Shown: piece by piece, positions 42,271-51,377 of the stretch
Numbering within the stretch: the first letter of the stretch is position 1
Layout of the letters: each line of letters starts with the position of its first letter
From: Candidatus Poribacteria bacterium
GTDB lineage: Bacteria > Poribacteria > WGA-4E > WGA-3G
Direction: 5' to 3'
Length of the DNA stretch: 64,000 bases
Assembly: GCA_022821495.1 (NCBI GenBank)
Contig: JAJEDN010000127.1
Location: 1-64,000 of the forward strand
The notes under the pieces: model-generated
Seen by the model: the letters and a program-made list of their open reading frames with translations, nothing else
Told to the model about the DNA's origin: nothing
The model's database searches: none
Made by a program: the position numbers and the translations under genes

Positions 42271-43443
42271 ATGAAAATACTGCACACCGCCGATTGGCAT
42301 ATCGGTCAACGGCTCCATGAACGTCAACGCACCCATGAACATAAAAAATTTCTGAAGTGGCTGCTCAAGATAATCCAAGAACATGAAGTCGAACTCCTCC
42401 TCGTTTCAGGCGACATTTTTGATACGGCGCTCCCCTCCTCGGAATCAACGAACCTCTACTACCGATTCCTCTATCGACTTTTTGATGAGACGGATGCATA
42501 CACAGTGGTTATTGCTGGCAACCACGACTCTGCCCGTCACTTGGAAGCACCCCGCGAATTTCTCAAAATGGGTAGAATCCACGTTGTTGGCCTTGCAAAT
42601 GAGGCTGATGACTGTGTCGTTGTTCTCCCTCCGGACAATCCGCGAGTTGGTGTTGCTGCTGTTCCATATCTCTCTGAAAGCGACCTCCGGCATCTGTCCT
42701 ATGAAACAGAGGGAGATAGAAACGAACGGTATCGGGAATGGCTCAAGAGGTTCTATGCCGATTGTGTTGCCGCTATGCCTGCAGAACTCCCTAAGATTTT
42801 GATGGGACACCTCTTTGTCCAAGGTGGGAAAATAGGCGATTCTGAACGAAACGTTCAGATCGGTGGTGCAACGGCTACCCACGTCAGCGATTTTCCTGAA
42901 GATGTCAGTTATGTTGCTTTAGGACACCTCCACAGACCGCAGACAATCAAAGGCACCGATTATCCCATTCGGTATTCAGGTTCTCCAATCCCGCTAAGGT
43001 TCAACGAAGCAAGTTATCGGAAAAAAATGTATCTATTGGAACTGTCTGATGATGGCACGTTGGCGCAAAATAAAGAAATTAATATCCCTGTTTTCAAGAA
43101 ACTATGTACTGTTGAAGGTGATGAAAATTGCGTGTTGTCAGCGGCGACGGAGAAAAACTGGAAAGACACATACATCCAAGTCAAGTTGAAATTAGACACA
43201 CCGAGGGGGGGCATCAGCGATGAAATTCGGAAAGCATTCAGTGACCGCGGTGGCGATGTGCTAAGTGTAGAACTTGAACTACCGGAGGCAAAGCAGGGCC
43301 CAACGATTCCTGTTGAAGATATGAAACGTCCCGAAGAAATCTTTGTGCAATTTTACGGAACGAAGCACGACGGTAACCCGCCCGACGAAACTTTGACACA
43401 AACGTTCAGTGAACTCGTCCAACTCGTTGAGGAAACAGAATGA
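42271..43443 (+). CDS. sbcD: Exonuclease SbcCD, nuclease subunit SbcD
   Basis: A 390-residue Mre11-type calcineurin-fold nuclease. Metal-binding motifs are visible in order: HTADWHIGQ (residues 5-13), VSGDIFDTALPS (about 47-58), IAGNHDSARH (about 82-91), MGHLFVQGG and ALGHLHRPQTI. It cleaves hairpins and processes broken DNA ends together with SbcC. The start GKATG context is AAAGGATGG about 12 bp upstream. The end overlaps sbcC by 4 bp (ATGA). The promoter lies at 42187-42216. Confidence 0.95.
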   Translation: MKILHTADWHIGQRLHERQRTHEHKKFLKWLLKIIQEHEVELLLVSGDIFDTALPSSESTNLYYRFLYRLFDETDAYTVVIAGNHDSARHLEAPREFLKMGRIHVVGLANEADDCVVVLPPDNPRVGVAAVPYLSESDLRHLSYETEGDRNERYREWLKRFYADCVAAMPAELPKILMGHLFVQGGKIGDSERNVQIGGATATHVSDFPEDVSYVALGHLHRPQTIKGTDYPIRYSGSPIPLRFNEASYRKKMYLLELSDDGTLAQNKEINIPVFKKLCTVEGDENCVLSAATEKNWKDTYIQVKLKLDTPRGGISDEIRKAFSDRGGDVLSVELELPEAKQGPTIPVEDMKRPEEIFVQFYGTKHDGNPPDETLTQTFSELVQLVEETE

Positions 43444-46400
43444 AAATATGTAAATTGAAACTTAAGAATTTAAACAGTTTTCGTGAGCCGGTTGAGATTG
43501 ATTTTGAGAAATCCCCGTTGGATGATGCGTCGCTTGTAGCGATTACGGGTCCGACGGGATCCGGAAAAACCACGTTGTTAGACGCGATCTCCGTTGCACT
43601 ATATGGCAAAACACCGAGGTTAAGTGGATCTACGAGCCAACATCCGAGACACCTGATCAGCCACGGTGAAAAAGAGGCGTTCGCTGAAGTCTATTTTGAA
43701 GCAAATAATACGCGTTACCATGCGACGTGGTTTATTAAACGCAAAGGTTCTCCCAAAGCGCAGTTGTTCGATGATACTGGTGAGTTGATTACGACCAAAG
43801 TTGCACAAGAGGTAGAATCTCTTTTAGGGCTTGACTTTGGTGCTTTCAGACGGTCTGTTATGTTGGCGCAAGGCGAATTCGCTGCGTTTTTGAAGGCAAG
43901 CAATGAAGAGAGACGCGCAATTTTGGAAGCAACCGCAGGTATCCAAATCTACGATATACTTAGACAAGCATTACTTGACAAAGTACGGGAAGTCCAAGAA
44001 ATCTATGACGAGATAAAAATGGGAATAGATAAAATTCCAGAGGCATCTCCTGAGCAATTGGAAAGTGCCAAGGTAGAACTTGCGAGGTTCCAAACCGGAG
44101 TCAGCGAGTTAACTGCGCAAAATCAGCAAATTCAGACAGAGAAGACGCGAGAAATAGACCGCAAAGAGAACTTTGAGAAACTCCAATCTTCCGAAAAACG
44201 TCAAAACAAACTCTTGAACAAGCAGCCGGAGATTGATGCACTTCAAGCAGAGCAGAAAGCCGCGAATCGGGCACGACAGCTTCTTCCAGAAAAGCAGATG
44301 TTTGATACTGCAACCTCGGACTTAGAAGCAACAGAGAAGGCACTTCGTATAGCAAAAAAAGAAAAAACGGACGCGAAAGAGCGAGTTAAAACCGATCAAG
44401 TCCTCTATAATGAAAAAGCGGCTGCGTTCGACGCTGCATCCATCAAACGTGACGAAAAAATGCCGATTTACACTGTAGCAAAATCAGATGTAGCGCAAGC
44501 AGGACATAAACTGGCGGAGGCAGAAAAACGGGATCCGAGTTTAGCAAGTTTGGACAGCCAGATTGATGCGCTGGAAAAACAATTAACGGACAGAGAGACG
44601 AAACAAACCGAGTTACAAAAGCAGATTGATGACGCGCAGCGTTTTTTGGAAGATAATCCGCTTCCATCGGATCGGCAACAGCGTTTTAACCGATTAACCG
44701 GTCTTCTGGTGGAACTCACTTCACACGAAAAGCAATTGCAAACGGAGCTGACGAACAAAACGAACGCTGAAAAGAAAGTAGCGTCGTTAAGCAAGGAAGT
44801 TGAGAAATTATCTAAAACGCAGGCAGAACGTCTCTCGGAAAAAGCAGCGGCGGAGGCGACGTTAGAAAATGCCAACACACAATTGAACGATCTCCTGGCG
44901 ACCGGGACCACTGAAAAATGGACTACCCGAAAGCAACAAGCATCTAAGGCACAATCAACCGCACAGACGTATGAGGCAACGCAAGACAGCTTGGCGGCTG
45001 CCGAAAACCAGTTGAGCACATTGAATGAGACTGCAGCGGAACTGACAGCAGAACTTGAACAGATCGAAACCGACTTAGCAAGCCAAACCGCAGTGTGTCA
45101 AGAAACCTCTGAAGTCGTACAACGCTGCGAAGAAGAAAAAGAGTCGGCGAAATGGGCTGACCAGATTAATCAACTTCGGCAACGTCTTCAACCCGGAGAA
45201 CCGTGCTCGGTGTGTGGTGCGACAGATCATCCGTGCGCCGATGTCGTTGAGACTGAAAGTGCGGAACAACTTCAGCATGTAGAAGCCGCTTTAACCGCCG
45301 CGAAAGCCGAGTCAGACGCAGCACAATTAAAACGACAAACTCTGGAAACGAAGCAGATTCAGGTTGAACAAGATAAACGCAACACTACCGACCAGATTCA
45401 GGCATGTACAACAGATATAGATACACTGCGAGAGGAAGCTGCGAAACTTTTCGCTAAATGGCAGGCGATCTATCCTGATACCGATGTTTCGTCAGTGTGG
45501 ACCTCCGAACAGTCTGACACAGCGGATGCGGCTATCGCAGACATCACAAAAGCCGAGCAAGCACGGACACAAGCAGACAGTACGCTTCAAATAGTGGCAC
45601 AACAACTCGAAACCTGTGAGAACGACATCACACGCGAGACAAACGCCTTGAACGATACCGAAACGCAGCTCGAAGGTTTCAACAGTACGATTGCAGATTT
45701 ACAAGCGGATATTAAGGCTACCGAGGAACGTTTTTGGGAATCTATGCCTGAAACTTTTCATGGTGTTAAACCGACAAAGGCTGTCGATCAATTTGACAGG
45801 AAAATTAAAGAGGTCACGGAGCGTGAAGATGAACATCGGAAGGCAGAGACGGATCTTCAGGTGGTTAACATTAATATTGAGGCAGACGAACGGACACTTC
45901 AGAATTTGGAAGATAATCGTGAAACGGTGAAAAACGAAAAAGATGAATATATGCGTGAAAAAGAAACGTTTCTATCTGCTGCCCGTGAGAAAACAGGCGG
46001 ATTAGAAACGGAAGATGATATTAACGTGGCTATTGGTGACTTAGAAGCCGACCTGCAGAAGAAAGAGAACGCGCGCTATGATGCCGAACAGCAAGTACAG
46101 GAAAGTCAAAACTTGCTCACTCAAAAGCAGACAACTCATGGACATTGTGAGAAACAGTATGAAGAATCCGCCGAAAAACTTGAAATAGCGCGTGATGCTT
46201 ACTTCAATCAGTTAAAGAAAGAAGGCTTTAACACCCCAGAAGCACACGAAAACGCCTTCCGAGACGATGCGCAGATACAAGACTTAACCGACCGAATAGA
46301 CGCGCATGAAGATGAAAAGCGGGAACTTGCATCAGGAATCCGTGAACTGTCTGCTCGATTTGATGAAAACCCTTTTGATCCGGATGCATTAGGACAGATT

Positions 46401-47039
46401 GAAACCGAACTCACGGACATCAAAACGCAGCTTCAGGAAAAACAGCAAGAGGTCGGTGCACAACAGCAGAGAATAGGCGATTTGAAAGATGCGCTCGAAA
46501 AACGTGAGGAACTCGGTGAGGAACTCGGTGCAGCGCAGCAGGAATTGAAACGCTGGCAGCGATTACAGGACACAATTCCGAGAAACGATTTACGTGACTT
46601 TGCACTGGAAATTATGTTCAGGCAGATGGGCAATTTAGCAAATGAACAGTTGAAATATCTCACCTCAGAGCGATACCAACTTAAAGTTGAGAGTATCGGT
46701 GATCTAACAGTCATTGACCGCTGGAATGCGAATGAAGAACGTCCGGTTGAGACGCTCTCCGGTGGCGAATCGTTCTTGACGAGTCTCGCTTTGGCACTTG
46801 CACTTTCGGAACTCAGTCGCGGACGTTCACAACTCAACTCGCTGTTCCTTGACGAAGGGTTTGGCACACTTGATGCCGAAACGCTTGATATTGCAATCGC
46901 AGCACTGGAAGGACTCCGCATGCAAGGACGGAACATCTTCCTCATCAGCCACATTCAGGAATTAACAAGACGCTTACCTGTCAAAATTCAAGTTAATAAA
47001 AAAGGAAACGGCAGTTCATCTGTTAAAATTCAAGGTTAA
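43440..47039 (+). CDS. sbcC: Exonuclease SbcCD, ATPase subunit SbcC
   Basis: A 1199-residue Rad50-type ATPase. The Walker A motif is GPTGSGKTTLLDAISVALYG (about residues 37-56). Long coiled coils (about 170-1000) are broken by the zinc hook GEPCSVCGATDHPC near residue 590. The ABC signature is ETLSGGESFLTSLALALALS, followed by Walker B LFLDEGFGTLDAET near residue 1140. All parts are intact. Residues rich in Q, E, K and A in the arms give strong coiled-coil propensity. It is coupled to sbcD by a 4-bp overlap and forms the usual sbcDC unit. The 256 bp after it (47040-47295) hold no gene that I can support. Confidence 0.95.
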   Translation: MKICKLKLKNLNSFREPVEIDFEKSPLDDASLVAITGPTGSGKTTLLDAISVALYGKTPRLSGSTSQHPRHLISHGEKEAFAEVYFEANNTRYHATWFIKRKGSPKAQLFDDTGELITTKVAQEVESLLGLDFGAFRRSVMLAQGEFAAFLKASNEERRAILEATAGIQIYDILRQALLDKVREVQEIYDEIKMGIDKIPEASPEQLESAKVELARFQTGVSELTAQNQQIQTEKTREIDRKENFEKLQSSEKRQNKLLNKQPEIDALQAEQKAANRARQLLPEKQMFDTATSDLEATEKALRIAKKEKTDAKERVKTDQVLYNEKAAAFDAASIKRDEKMPIYTVAKSDVAQAGHKLAEAEKRDPSLASLDSQIDALEKQLTDRETKQTELQKQIDDAQRFLEDNPLPSDRQQRFNRLTGLLVELTSHEKQLQTELTNKTNAEKKVASLSKEVEKLSKTQAERLSEKAAAEATLENANTQLNDLLATGTTEKWTTRKQQASKAQSTAQTYEATQDSLAAAENQLSTLNETAAELTAELEQIETDLASQTAVCQETSEVVQRCEEEKESAKWADQINQLRQRLQPGEPCSVCGATDHPCADVVETESAEQLQHVEAALTAAKAESDAAQLKRQTLETKQIQVEQDKRNTTDQIQACTTDIDTLREEAAKLFAKWQAIYPDTDVSSVWTSEQSDTADAAIADITKAEQARTQADSTLQIVAQQLETCENDITRETNALNDTETQLEGFNSTIADLQADIKATEERFWESMPETFHGVKPTKAVDQFDRKIKEVTEREDEHRKAETDLQVVNINIEADERTLQNLEDNRETVKNEKDEYMREKETFLSAAREKTGGLETEDDINVAIGDLEADLQKKENARYDAEQQVQESQNLLTQKQTTHGHCEKQYEESAEKLEIARDAYFNQLKKEGFNTPEAHENAFRDDAQIQDLTDRIDAHEDEKRELASGIRELSARFDENPFDPDALGQIETELTDIKTQLQEKQQEVGAQQQRIGDLKDALEKREELGEELGAAQQELKRWQRLQDTIPRNDLRDFALEIMFRQMGNLANEQLKYLTSERYQLKVESIGDLTVIDRWNANEERPVETLSGGESFLTSLALALALSELSRGRSQLNSLFLDEGFGTLDAETLDIAIAALEGLRMQGRNIFLISHIQELTRRLPVKIQVNKKGNGSSSVKIQG

Positions 47040-47295
47040 CCTAACGAAATATTAAACGAAGCCATAACACAAATATGCTACCGTTCTTTGATGTCCCTAA
47101 ACTGCAAGCCTGCAACAACGGTGCAAGCGACTTGAACACACAAACCGTTGAGAGAAGTAATCGATGCTTATCCGCAAAGTATTAAAAAGCAGCTTAAACG
47201 AAACTGTAGTCTGTAAGCGAAGCGAAAGGCGGATCTACGTCGATTAACGTTATTTATCCAATTAACCTGACCGAACCGCAAGGAAAATTAAAAAT

Positions 47296-48054
47296 ATGCA
47301 ATTTGGTTTTATGTCGTCTGTCTGTCCGCCACTAACGCTGGCGGAACTGATTGACAAAGCGAAACAGTATGACTATAAACACTTGGAACTCCGCGTCGAG
47401 TGGAATCACGGACACGGCGTTGAATTGGATTCGACACCGCAGCAGCTCCGAGATGCACGCGCCCAATTCGTTGATAGCGGAATTGATCTCTCTTGTATCG
47501 CAACGGGGGTCCGATTCATTGATCCCGACGCAAGCAAACGCGCTGAACAGGTCGAACTCCTCAAGCGTTACATTGACCTCGCAGCGACGATGGGCGCGGC
47601 GAATATCCGTATCTTTGGGGATAGAGTCCCGGAAACACCTGTTGAGGTGTCCCAAACTTTGGATTGGGAAGCAGACGGTATCCGTGAATGCGACGGATTG
47701 GCAGGCGACGCAGGTGTCGCGCTCTGTTTAGAGACGCACGGCAACCTCATCGGCAGTTACGTTGCGGAGACGCTGCATCGCGCTGAAGCGCAGAACACTT
47801 ATGTGAATTGGCATGCAGCGCATCACGTTCGACACGGAGAGCCGATCAATGTGGCGTATGTCCATTTGCGCGGCAAAGTCCGGCATGCACACGTCAACTT
47901 CGGGGATAGCGGACCGATGCCAGATACCGAACGGGATTCACTCACACTCCTCGCAGAGGACGGATATAACGGGTTCATTTCTATAGAGGTTATAAATCCG
48001 GAGGATTCCGACGCGGTGCTGCAACGACACGCCGAACTCTATAGCACGCTGTAG
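47296..48054 (+). CDS. Sugar phosphate isomerase/epimerase (xylose isomerase-like TIM barrel)
   Basis: A 252-residue AP-endonuclease-2-like TIM barrel protein. The N-terminus MQFGFMSSVCPPLTLAELI is typical; HLELRVEWNHGHG, CLETHGNLIGSY (metal ligands E and H), YVNWHAAHHVRHGEP, VHLRGKVRHAHVNFGDSGP and GFISIEVINPED follow. Such enzymes isomerise or epimerise sugars or inositol derivatives using a divalent metal. AAGGAAAA precedes the ATG. It is the first of two such genes in the accessory region (second at 49348). Substrate unknown. Confidence 0.88.
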   Translation: MQFGFMSSVCPPLTLAELIDKAKQYDYKHLELRVEWNHGHGVELDSTPQQLRDARAQFVDSGIDLSCIATGVRFIDPDASKRAEQVELLKRYIDLAATMGAANIRIFGDRVPETPVEVSQTLDWEADGIRECDGLAGDAGVALCLETHGNLIGSYVAETLHRAEAQNTYVNWHAAHHVRHGEPINVAYVHLRGKVRHAHVNFGDSGPMPDTERDSLTLLAEDGYNGFISIEVINPEDSDAVLQRHAELYSTL

Positions 48055-48072
48055 CGGATATATGTCATAACC

Positions 48073-48163
48073 AGGACTTACGCAAACCCCCTGCAGGCGA
48101 GGTTTGAAACCTCGTCTGCAGCACATAATAGATGGAGTCTCATGGGAAAATTGTGTAAACCCT
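48073..48163. mobile_element. MITE-like repeat, 91 bp (copy 2, different core)
   Basis: The left end AGGACTTACGCA (48073-48084) is the same as in the repeat at 52136; the right end TTGTGTAAACCCT (48151-48163) is degenerate. The core differs: it carries a long hairpin, GCAGGCGAGGTTT paired with AAACCTCGTCTGC. It lies in the gap between two converging genes. Confidence 0.5.
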
Positions 48164-48178
48164 AATAACATCTAAACA

Positions 48179-48589
48179 CTAAGAATAGAGCGTCGCCATT
48201 AAGTGTCGCCGACCGCCACGATTCCGAAATTCGCAGAGGTAGATGCCTTGCCATATACCTAAATTAAGGCGATGGCTCGTAATCGGGATAGAGACGGTAA
48301 AACCGACGAGCGACGCTTTGATATGCGCGGGCATATCGTCGTCACCTTCGATTGTGTGTTTATAGAACGGTTCGCGCTCTTTGACCAGTTGGTCAAAGCT
48401 GTTAGCAAAGTCTTCACGAACCGTCGGATCGTCGTTCTCGTTGATCGTTAATCCTGCTGAGGTGTGTTTGATGAATAGGTGCAGGATACCTTCTCTCGGC
48501 AATTCCCCAAGCGATTGCACAATCTCATCTGTGACGAGATGAAAGCCGCGCGGGTATTCAGGTAAAGTTATTTCAATTTGCTGAATCAC
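48179..48589 (-). CDS. YjbQ / UPF0047 family protein
   Basis: A 136-residue protein with the complete UPF0047 motif set: IKHTSAGLTINENDDPTVRE (residues about 45-64), HTIEGDDDMPAHIKASLVG (about 77-95) and LGIWQGIYLCEFRNRGGRRH (about 107-126). YjbQ proteins show weak thiamine-phosphate-synthase activity and possess a metal-like site; the true role is uncertain. The start is GTG, with GGAG 10 bp upstream. It is convergent with the isomerase gene at 47296. The thiamine pyrophosphokinase gene in this window is far away. Confidence 0.93.
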   Translation of the reverse strand: MIQQIEITLPEYPRGFHLVTDEIVQSLGELPREGILHLFIKHTSAGLTINENDDPTVREDFANSFDQLVKEREPFYKHTIEGDDDMPAHIKASLVGFTVSIPITSHRLNLGIWQGIYLCEFRNRGGRRHLMATLYS

Positions 48590-48662
48590 TTTTAGTGTAC
48601 TCCAAGTCTACTGATTATACCGTTTATTATATCCTGTATACTCAATTTTTCAAGAGAATTGT

Positions 48663-48700
48663 TTGACAATTGGTCTTTTAGGAGATATAATCGATATATC
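48663..48700 (+). promoter_or_regulatory. Consensus promoter and palindromic operator of a toxin-antitoxin operon
   Basis: A perfect sigma70 promoter: TTGACA (48663-48668), 17 bp, TATAAT (48686-48691). Overlapping the -10 box is the palindrome GATATA-N5-TATATC (48684-48700), the placement expected for antitoxin autorepression. An upstream in-frame TTG at 48663 is this -35 box and is not a start codon. Confidence 0.75.
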
Positions 48701-48728
48701 TGATTCTGTTCATAAAAGGAGTTACACT

Positions 48729-49040
48729 ATGGACAAGCTTCATACGATTAAAATTCACGAACAGGGGTTTGACGAAACCTATACAGTTTGTGCCAAGAGG
48801 AACGGTGATGGGTGGAGTGGGTGGATACAAGAACTCCCTGAGGTAAATTGTGAAAGAAAAACAAAAAAAGAACTGTTAAAAGTTTTGGAAACTGAACTTC
48901 ACAAGTGTTTAGCTGTGTATAAAATGGAAGCGGAAGTGTGGGATAAACAGTTTGAGGCAGACGTTAAGGCTGGCAAACTTGAAAGATTCGCGAAAGAAGC
49001 ACTCGCTGATTTCCGAGCAGGTAAATGCGAAGAAATATAA
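48729..49040 (+). CDS. HicB-like antitoxin paired with a broken RelE/ParE toxin
   Basis: A 103-residue protein starting MDKLHTIKIHEQGFDETYTV; AAAAGGAG lies 7 bp before the ATG. The middle GDGWSGWIQELPEVNCERKT plus KKELLKVLETEL is the HicB-type fold shared by many antitoxins (WSGWIQELPEV, T(K/R)EEL). The C-terminal 40 residues (KQFEADVKAGKLERFAKEAL) probably hold the toxin-binding helix. It overlaps the following toxin frame by 16 bp. The perfect promoter and palindrome upstream suggest the antitoxin is still expressed and autoregulated. Confidence 0.78.
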   Translation: MDKLHTIKIHEQGFDETYTVCAKRNGDGWSGWIQELPEVNCERKTKKELLKVLETELHKCLAVYKMEAEVWDKQFEADVKAGKLERFAKEALADFRAGKCEEI

Positions 49041-49295
49041 AACACGTAAAAACGCAACGTTTCCGAAAACATTACGAAGCCCTCCCTCGTCATGTTCAAC
49101 AGCTTGCTGACAAAAATTTTGAACTACTAAAACAGAATCCATGGCATCCGTCTTTAACCTTAAAATAAAGTTGGTATCTATTGGTCGGCACGAGTTGGTC
49201 CTAAGTATCGCACGCTTGCTTCTGAAAAAGAAGGCGCTTTCTTCTGGTTTTGGATTGGAATACACGACGAATACATACGACTCATAAACAACTAA
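49025..49295 (+). pseudogene. RelE/ParE-type toxin, frameshifted
   Basis: The first frame gives MRRNIKHVKTQRFRKHYEAL and PRHVQQLADKNFELLKQNP, then HPSLTLK and a stop at 49166-49168. The family continues in another frame: KVGIYWSARVGPKYRTLASE, then GAFFWFWIGIHDEYIRLINN and a stop at 49293-49295. The two parts join exactly if one T (49166, in AAAATAAAG) is removed, which gives LTLKKVG. The toxin is therefore inactivated by a one-base insertion, or this is a sequencing error in an A-rich run. The product would be an 89-residue mRNA interferase or gyrase poison. Confidence 0.85.
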
Positions 49296-49347
49296 GCGGA
49301 ATGTATCTTTTCTTATGTTTTTTCAGGTTTAACAAAAAGGGGATTTT

Positions 49348-50142
49348 ATGGACATTATCTGTGCTTCTATCTGCTACCGAGGTTATGCCGAAGACGAGGT
49401 TGCCGCAACTTTGGAAAATGCACCGAAAATCGGTTATCGCCTCATGGAAATCCACGGACCGCTTATCTGGAGCGTGGATGCCGCGCACGCGTTTGACATA
49501 GCGGACATGAAGGCAAAAATTGACGCATCCGGTATGAAGTGTGCTGGACTCTATCCACCCGGTTGGGGTGGACTGGACAATGCTGATGTTGACGCACGCG
49601 CGGGCGCAATCGCGAGGTGTGTTGAAGTTGCTGAGGGACTCGGCGCAACCCATTTGACAACAAGCGGCGCGCAACGCAGAACAGACCCCGGCGCATTGGA
49701 CAGGGTAACCGCCTGTGTCCGTGAGGTGTTGCGACGCATGCCTGCTGAGAGTCAAATCAAACTAACGCTTGAACCCCATCACGGAAACGTCCTTGAGCAG
49801 GCAGAGGATTTTCAGACGGTTTTAGATGCTATCCCTGACGAACGCGTTGGTGTCTGTATCGATACTGGGCATTTCCATTCATCGGGTGTAGACACACTTG
49901 CTGCGATTCGTCAATTCGCATCGCGCCTCTATGCAGTGCACCTCAAGGATCATCTCGGATCTATATCTGTTGGTATCGGGCGCGGCGAACTTAACCTCAA
50001 AGAGATTATTGAGACACTCCAAGCGGTAGACTACCAAGGCGACCTGACTTTAGAATTGGAAGTCGAGGATCCTGAGAACCTACCCCGTTATACCGAAGAA
50101 GCGTATTTCTATCTCAACGGAATGCTCGGTCTACGGCTGTAA
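49348..50142 (+). CDS. Sugar phosphate isomerase/epimerase (TIM barrel)
   Basis: A 264-residue xylose isomerase-like TIM-barrel protein. It begins MDIICASICYRGYAEDEVAA and shows LMEIHGPLIWSVDAAHAFDI, CAGLYPPGWGG, KLTLEPHHGNVLEQAEDF (metal ligands E and H), VGVCIDTGHFHSSGVD, LYAVHLKDHLGS and LTLELEVEDPEN. AAGGGG lies before the ATG. Its last 12 bp overlap a converging PhyH gene. Substrate unknown. Confidence 0.9.
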   Translation: MDIICASICYRGYAEDEVAATLENAPKIGYRLMEIHGPLIWSVDAAHAFDIADMKAKIDASGMKCAGLYPPGWGGLDNADVDARAGAIARCVEVAEGLGATHLTTSGAQRRTDPGALDRVTACVREVLRRMPAESQIKLTLEPHHGNVLEQAEDFQTVLDAIPDERVGVCIDTGHFHSSGVDTLAAIRQFASRLYAVHLKDHLGSISVGIGRGELNLKEIIETLQAVDYQGDLTLELEVEDPENLPRYTEEAYFYLNGMLGLRL

Positions 50143-51357
50143 TTCCCACGTTTTGATGAAATTCGCAACGCCGAAATTGGCAGGCATTTCATTGAAATAG
50201 TAGTGCATCGGACCGGATTGAAAACCCGGCAAATACATCTCTTCATCGGTCTTGAGAAGGGCATCGAGCGGTTTAAAGCGTTCCCACAGGATGACTGCTT
50301 CTTCCTGCGTGAACCGCTCCGCGAACGGCGGTCCCCAATTCAGGGTGATCGGGTGAAAACCCTTGCCACGGTTCTTGAGTTCATCCGGGATATCTGAGAG
50401 ATCACAACCGTGTGCCATTGCCACAAAACAGGCGGCTTTACATAGGAAAACGGTTGAGAGCATCTTCCCTTTTTCGCCTCTACCCGGATGCAAATTGTCG
50501 AGTGCCGTGTGATAAGCGTCAGTCCGCTTTTCAATTGCAGCACGAAGCGCATTTTCCGTCCACACTTTCATCTGTTCGCTACGTTCATTCCACCTGTGGA
50601 ATTTGTCTCGCACTGCTGGCGACAGATAGTCTATATAGTCAAACGCTTCATAGTGGGTATGGTTTGAAAACCCACCGTGGATCGTGCGCCGCATCTTCCG
50701 ACTATAATTGCTGCCCCAATGCAAAATAGGCAGGATATAAACAACCCCATCACCAGCGTTAAGATGTGTCTGCACCGCACCGGGTAACGGAACTTTCGGA
50801 TCCGCCAACAATTGCTGGTTTTCCGCGTCACTATTCACTCGGAGATGACTGCCGGGCAGCACCCACAATACACTGTCGTCATAGAGTGAAAGATTCCACT
50901 GCACATAGCGTGGTCCCGCCTCCACAATATCGTCGATGTAGCCTCGTAATGGCGCAGTATCAATCGGGTGGTGGTCCCGATGCCAAGCGGCGGGTCCGCA
51001 GTCTCGGATAGGGCTACACATGAGCATCATCTCGGTAACACCCGCGTCTTCCTCACCGAGCAGCGCAGTGCTGGCACCTTGCATGTTTTCATGCGCCCAA
51101 ATTTCGACAGTACTCGCTGTCTTCTCATCAACAAGTCCTGCGAGTGGATCACGTCCGAGTAGCAGACGCGGTTGTGGTGAAGTCTCCCATACGCCGCCGG
51201 GTGGGTCGTTTGGCCCCCGTTCTCGCGCCCAGATTTCCCGCTGGCGCGATACCATCAGTTCATAACTTTCCCGAAGCGCATCTAATTCTTCCAGCGGAAC
51301 GACTTCCCGCAGAACGAGATACCCTTCTTCCATGAATTGATCCCGATTCACTTTCAT
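50131..51357 (-). CDS. Phytanoyl-CoA dioxygenase (PhyH)-family protein
   Basis: A 408-residue Fe(II)/2-oxoglutarate oxygenase. The N-terminus FMEEGYLVLREVVPLEELDA is typical for the family. AAWHRDHHPIDTAPLRGYID has the HxD iron ligands (about residues 119-138), and ILHWGSNYSRKMRRTIHGGF the distal histidine and arginine (about 207-226). It differs strongly from the PhyH at 40882-42081. CGGAGAAAA precedes the ATG. The SDR gene 20 bp upstream on the same strand suggests a two-gene unit. Substrate unknown. Confidence 0.9.
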   Translation of the reverse strand: MKVNRDQFMEEGYLVLREVVPLEELDALRESYELMVSRQREIWARERGPNDPPGGVWETSPQPRLLLGRDPLAGLVDEKTASTVEIWAHENMQGASTALLGEEDAGVTEMMLMCSPIRDCGPAAWHRDHHPIDTAPLRGYIDDIVEAGPRYVQWNLSLYDDSVLWVLPGSHLRVNSDAENQQLLADPKVPLPGAVQTHLNAGDGVVYILPILHWGSNYSRKMRRTIHGGFSNHTHYEAFDYIDYLSPAVRDKFHRWNERSEQMKVWTENALRAAIEKRTDAYHTALDNLHPGRGEKGKMLSTVFLCKAACFVAMAHGCDLSDIPDELKNRGKGFHPITLNWGPPFAERFTQEEAVILWERFKPLDALLKTDEEMYLPGFQSGPMHYYFNEMPANFGVANFIKTWELQP

Positions 51358-51377
51358 GATTTTTCTCCGGCTACGCG

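Noticed and set aside
47040..47295. Gap after sbcC searched for a small gene or RNA
   Set aside because: No ribosome-binding site with an open frame, hairpin-plus-T run or known RNA pattern was seen.
48663..48728. A longer N-terminus of the HicB-like antitoxin from a TTG at 48663
   Set aside because: That TTG is the -35 box of a perfect promoter; the ATG at 48729 has AAAAGGAG.
49025..49295. Programmed frameshifting of the RelE-type toxin
   Set aside because: The break sits in AAAATAAAG, which is not a usual slippery heptamer, and toxins are not known to use one. A mutation or sequence error is simpler.
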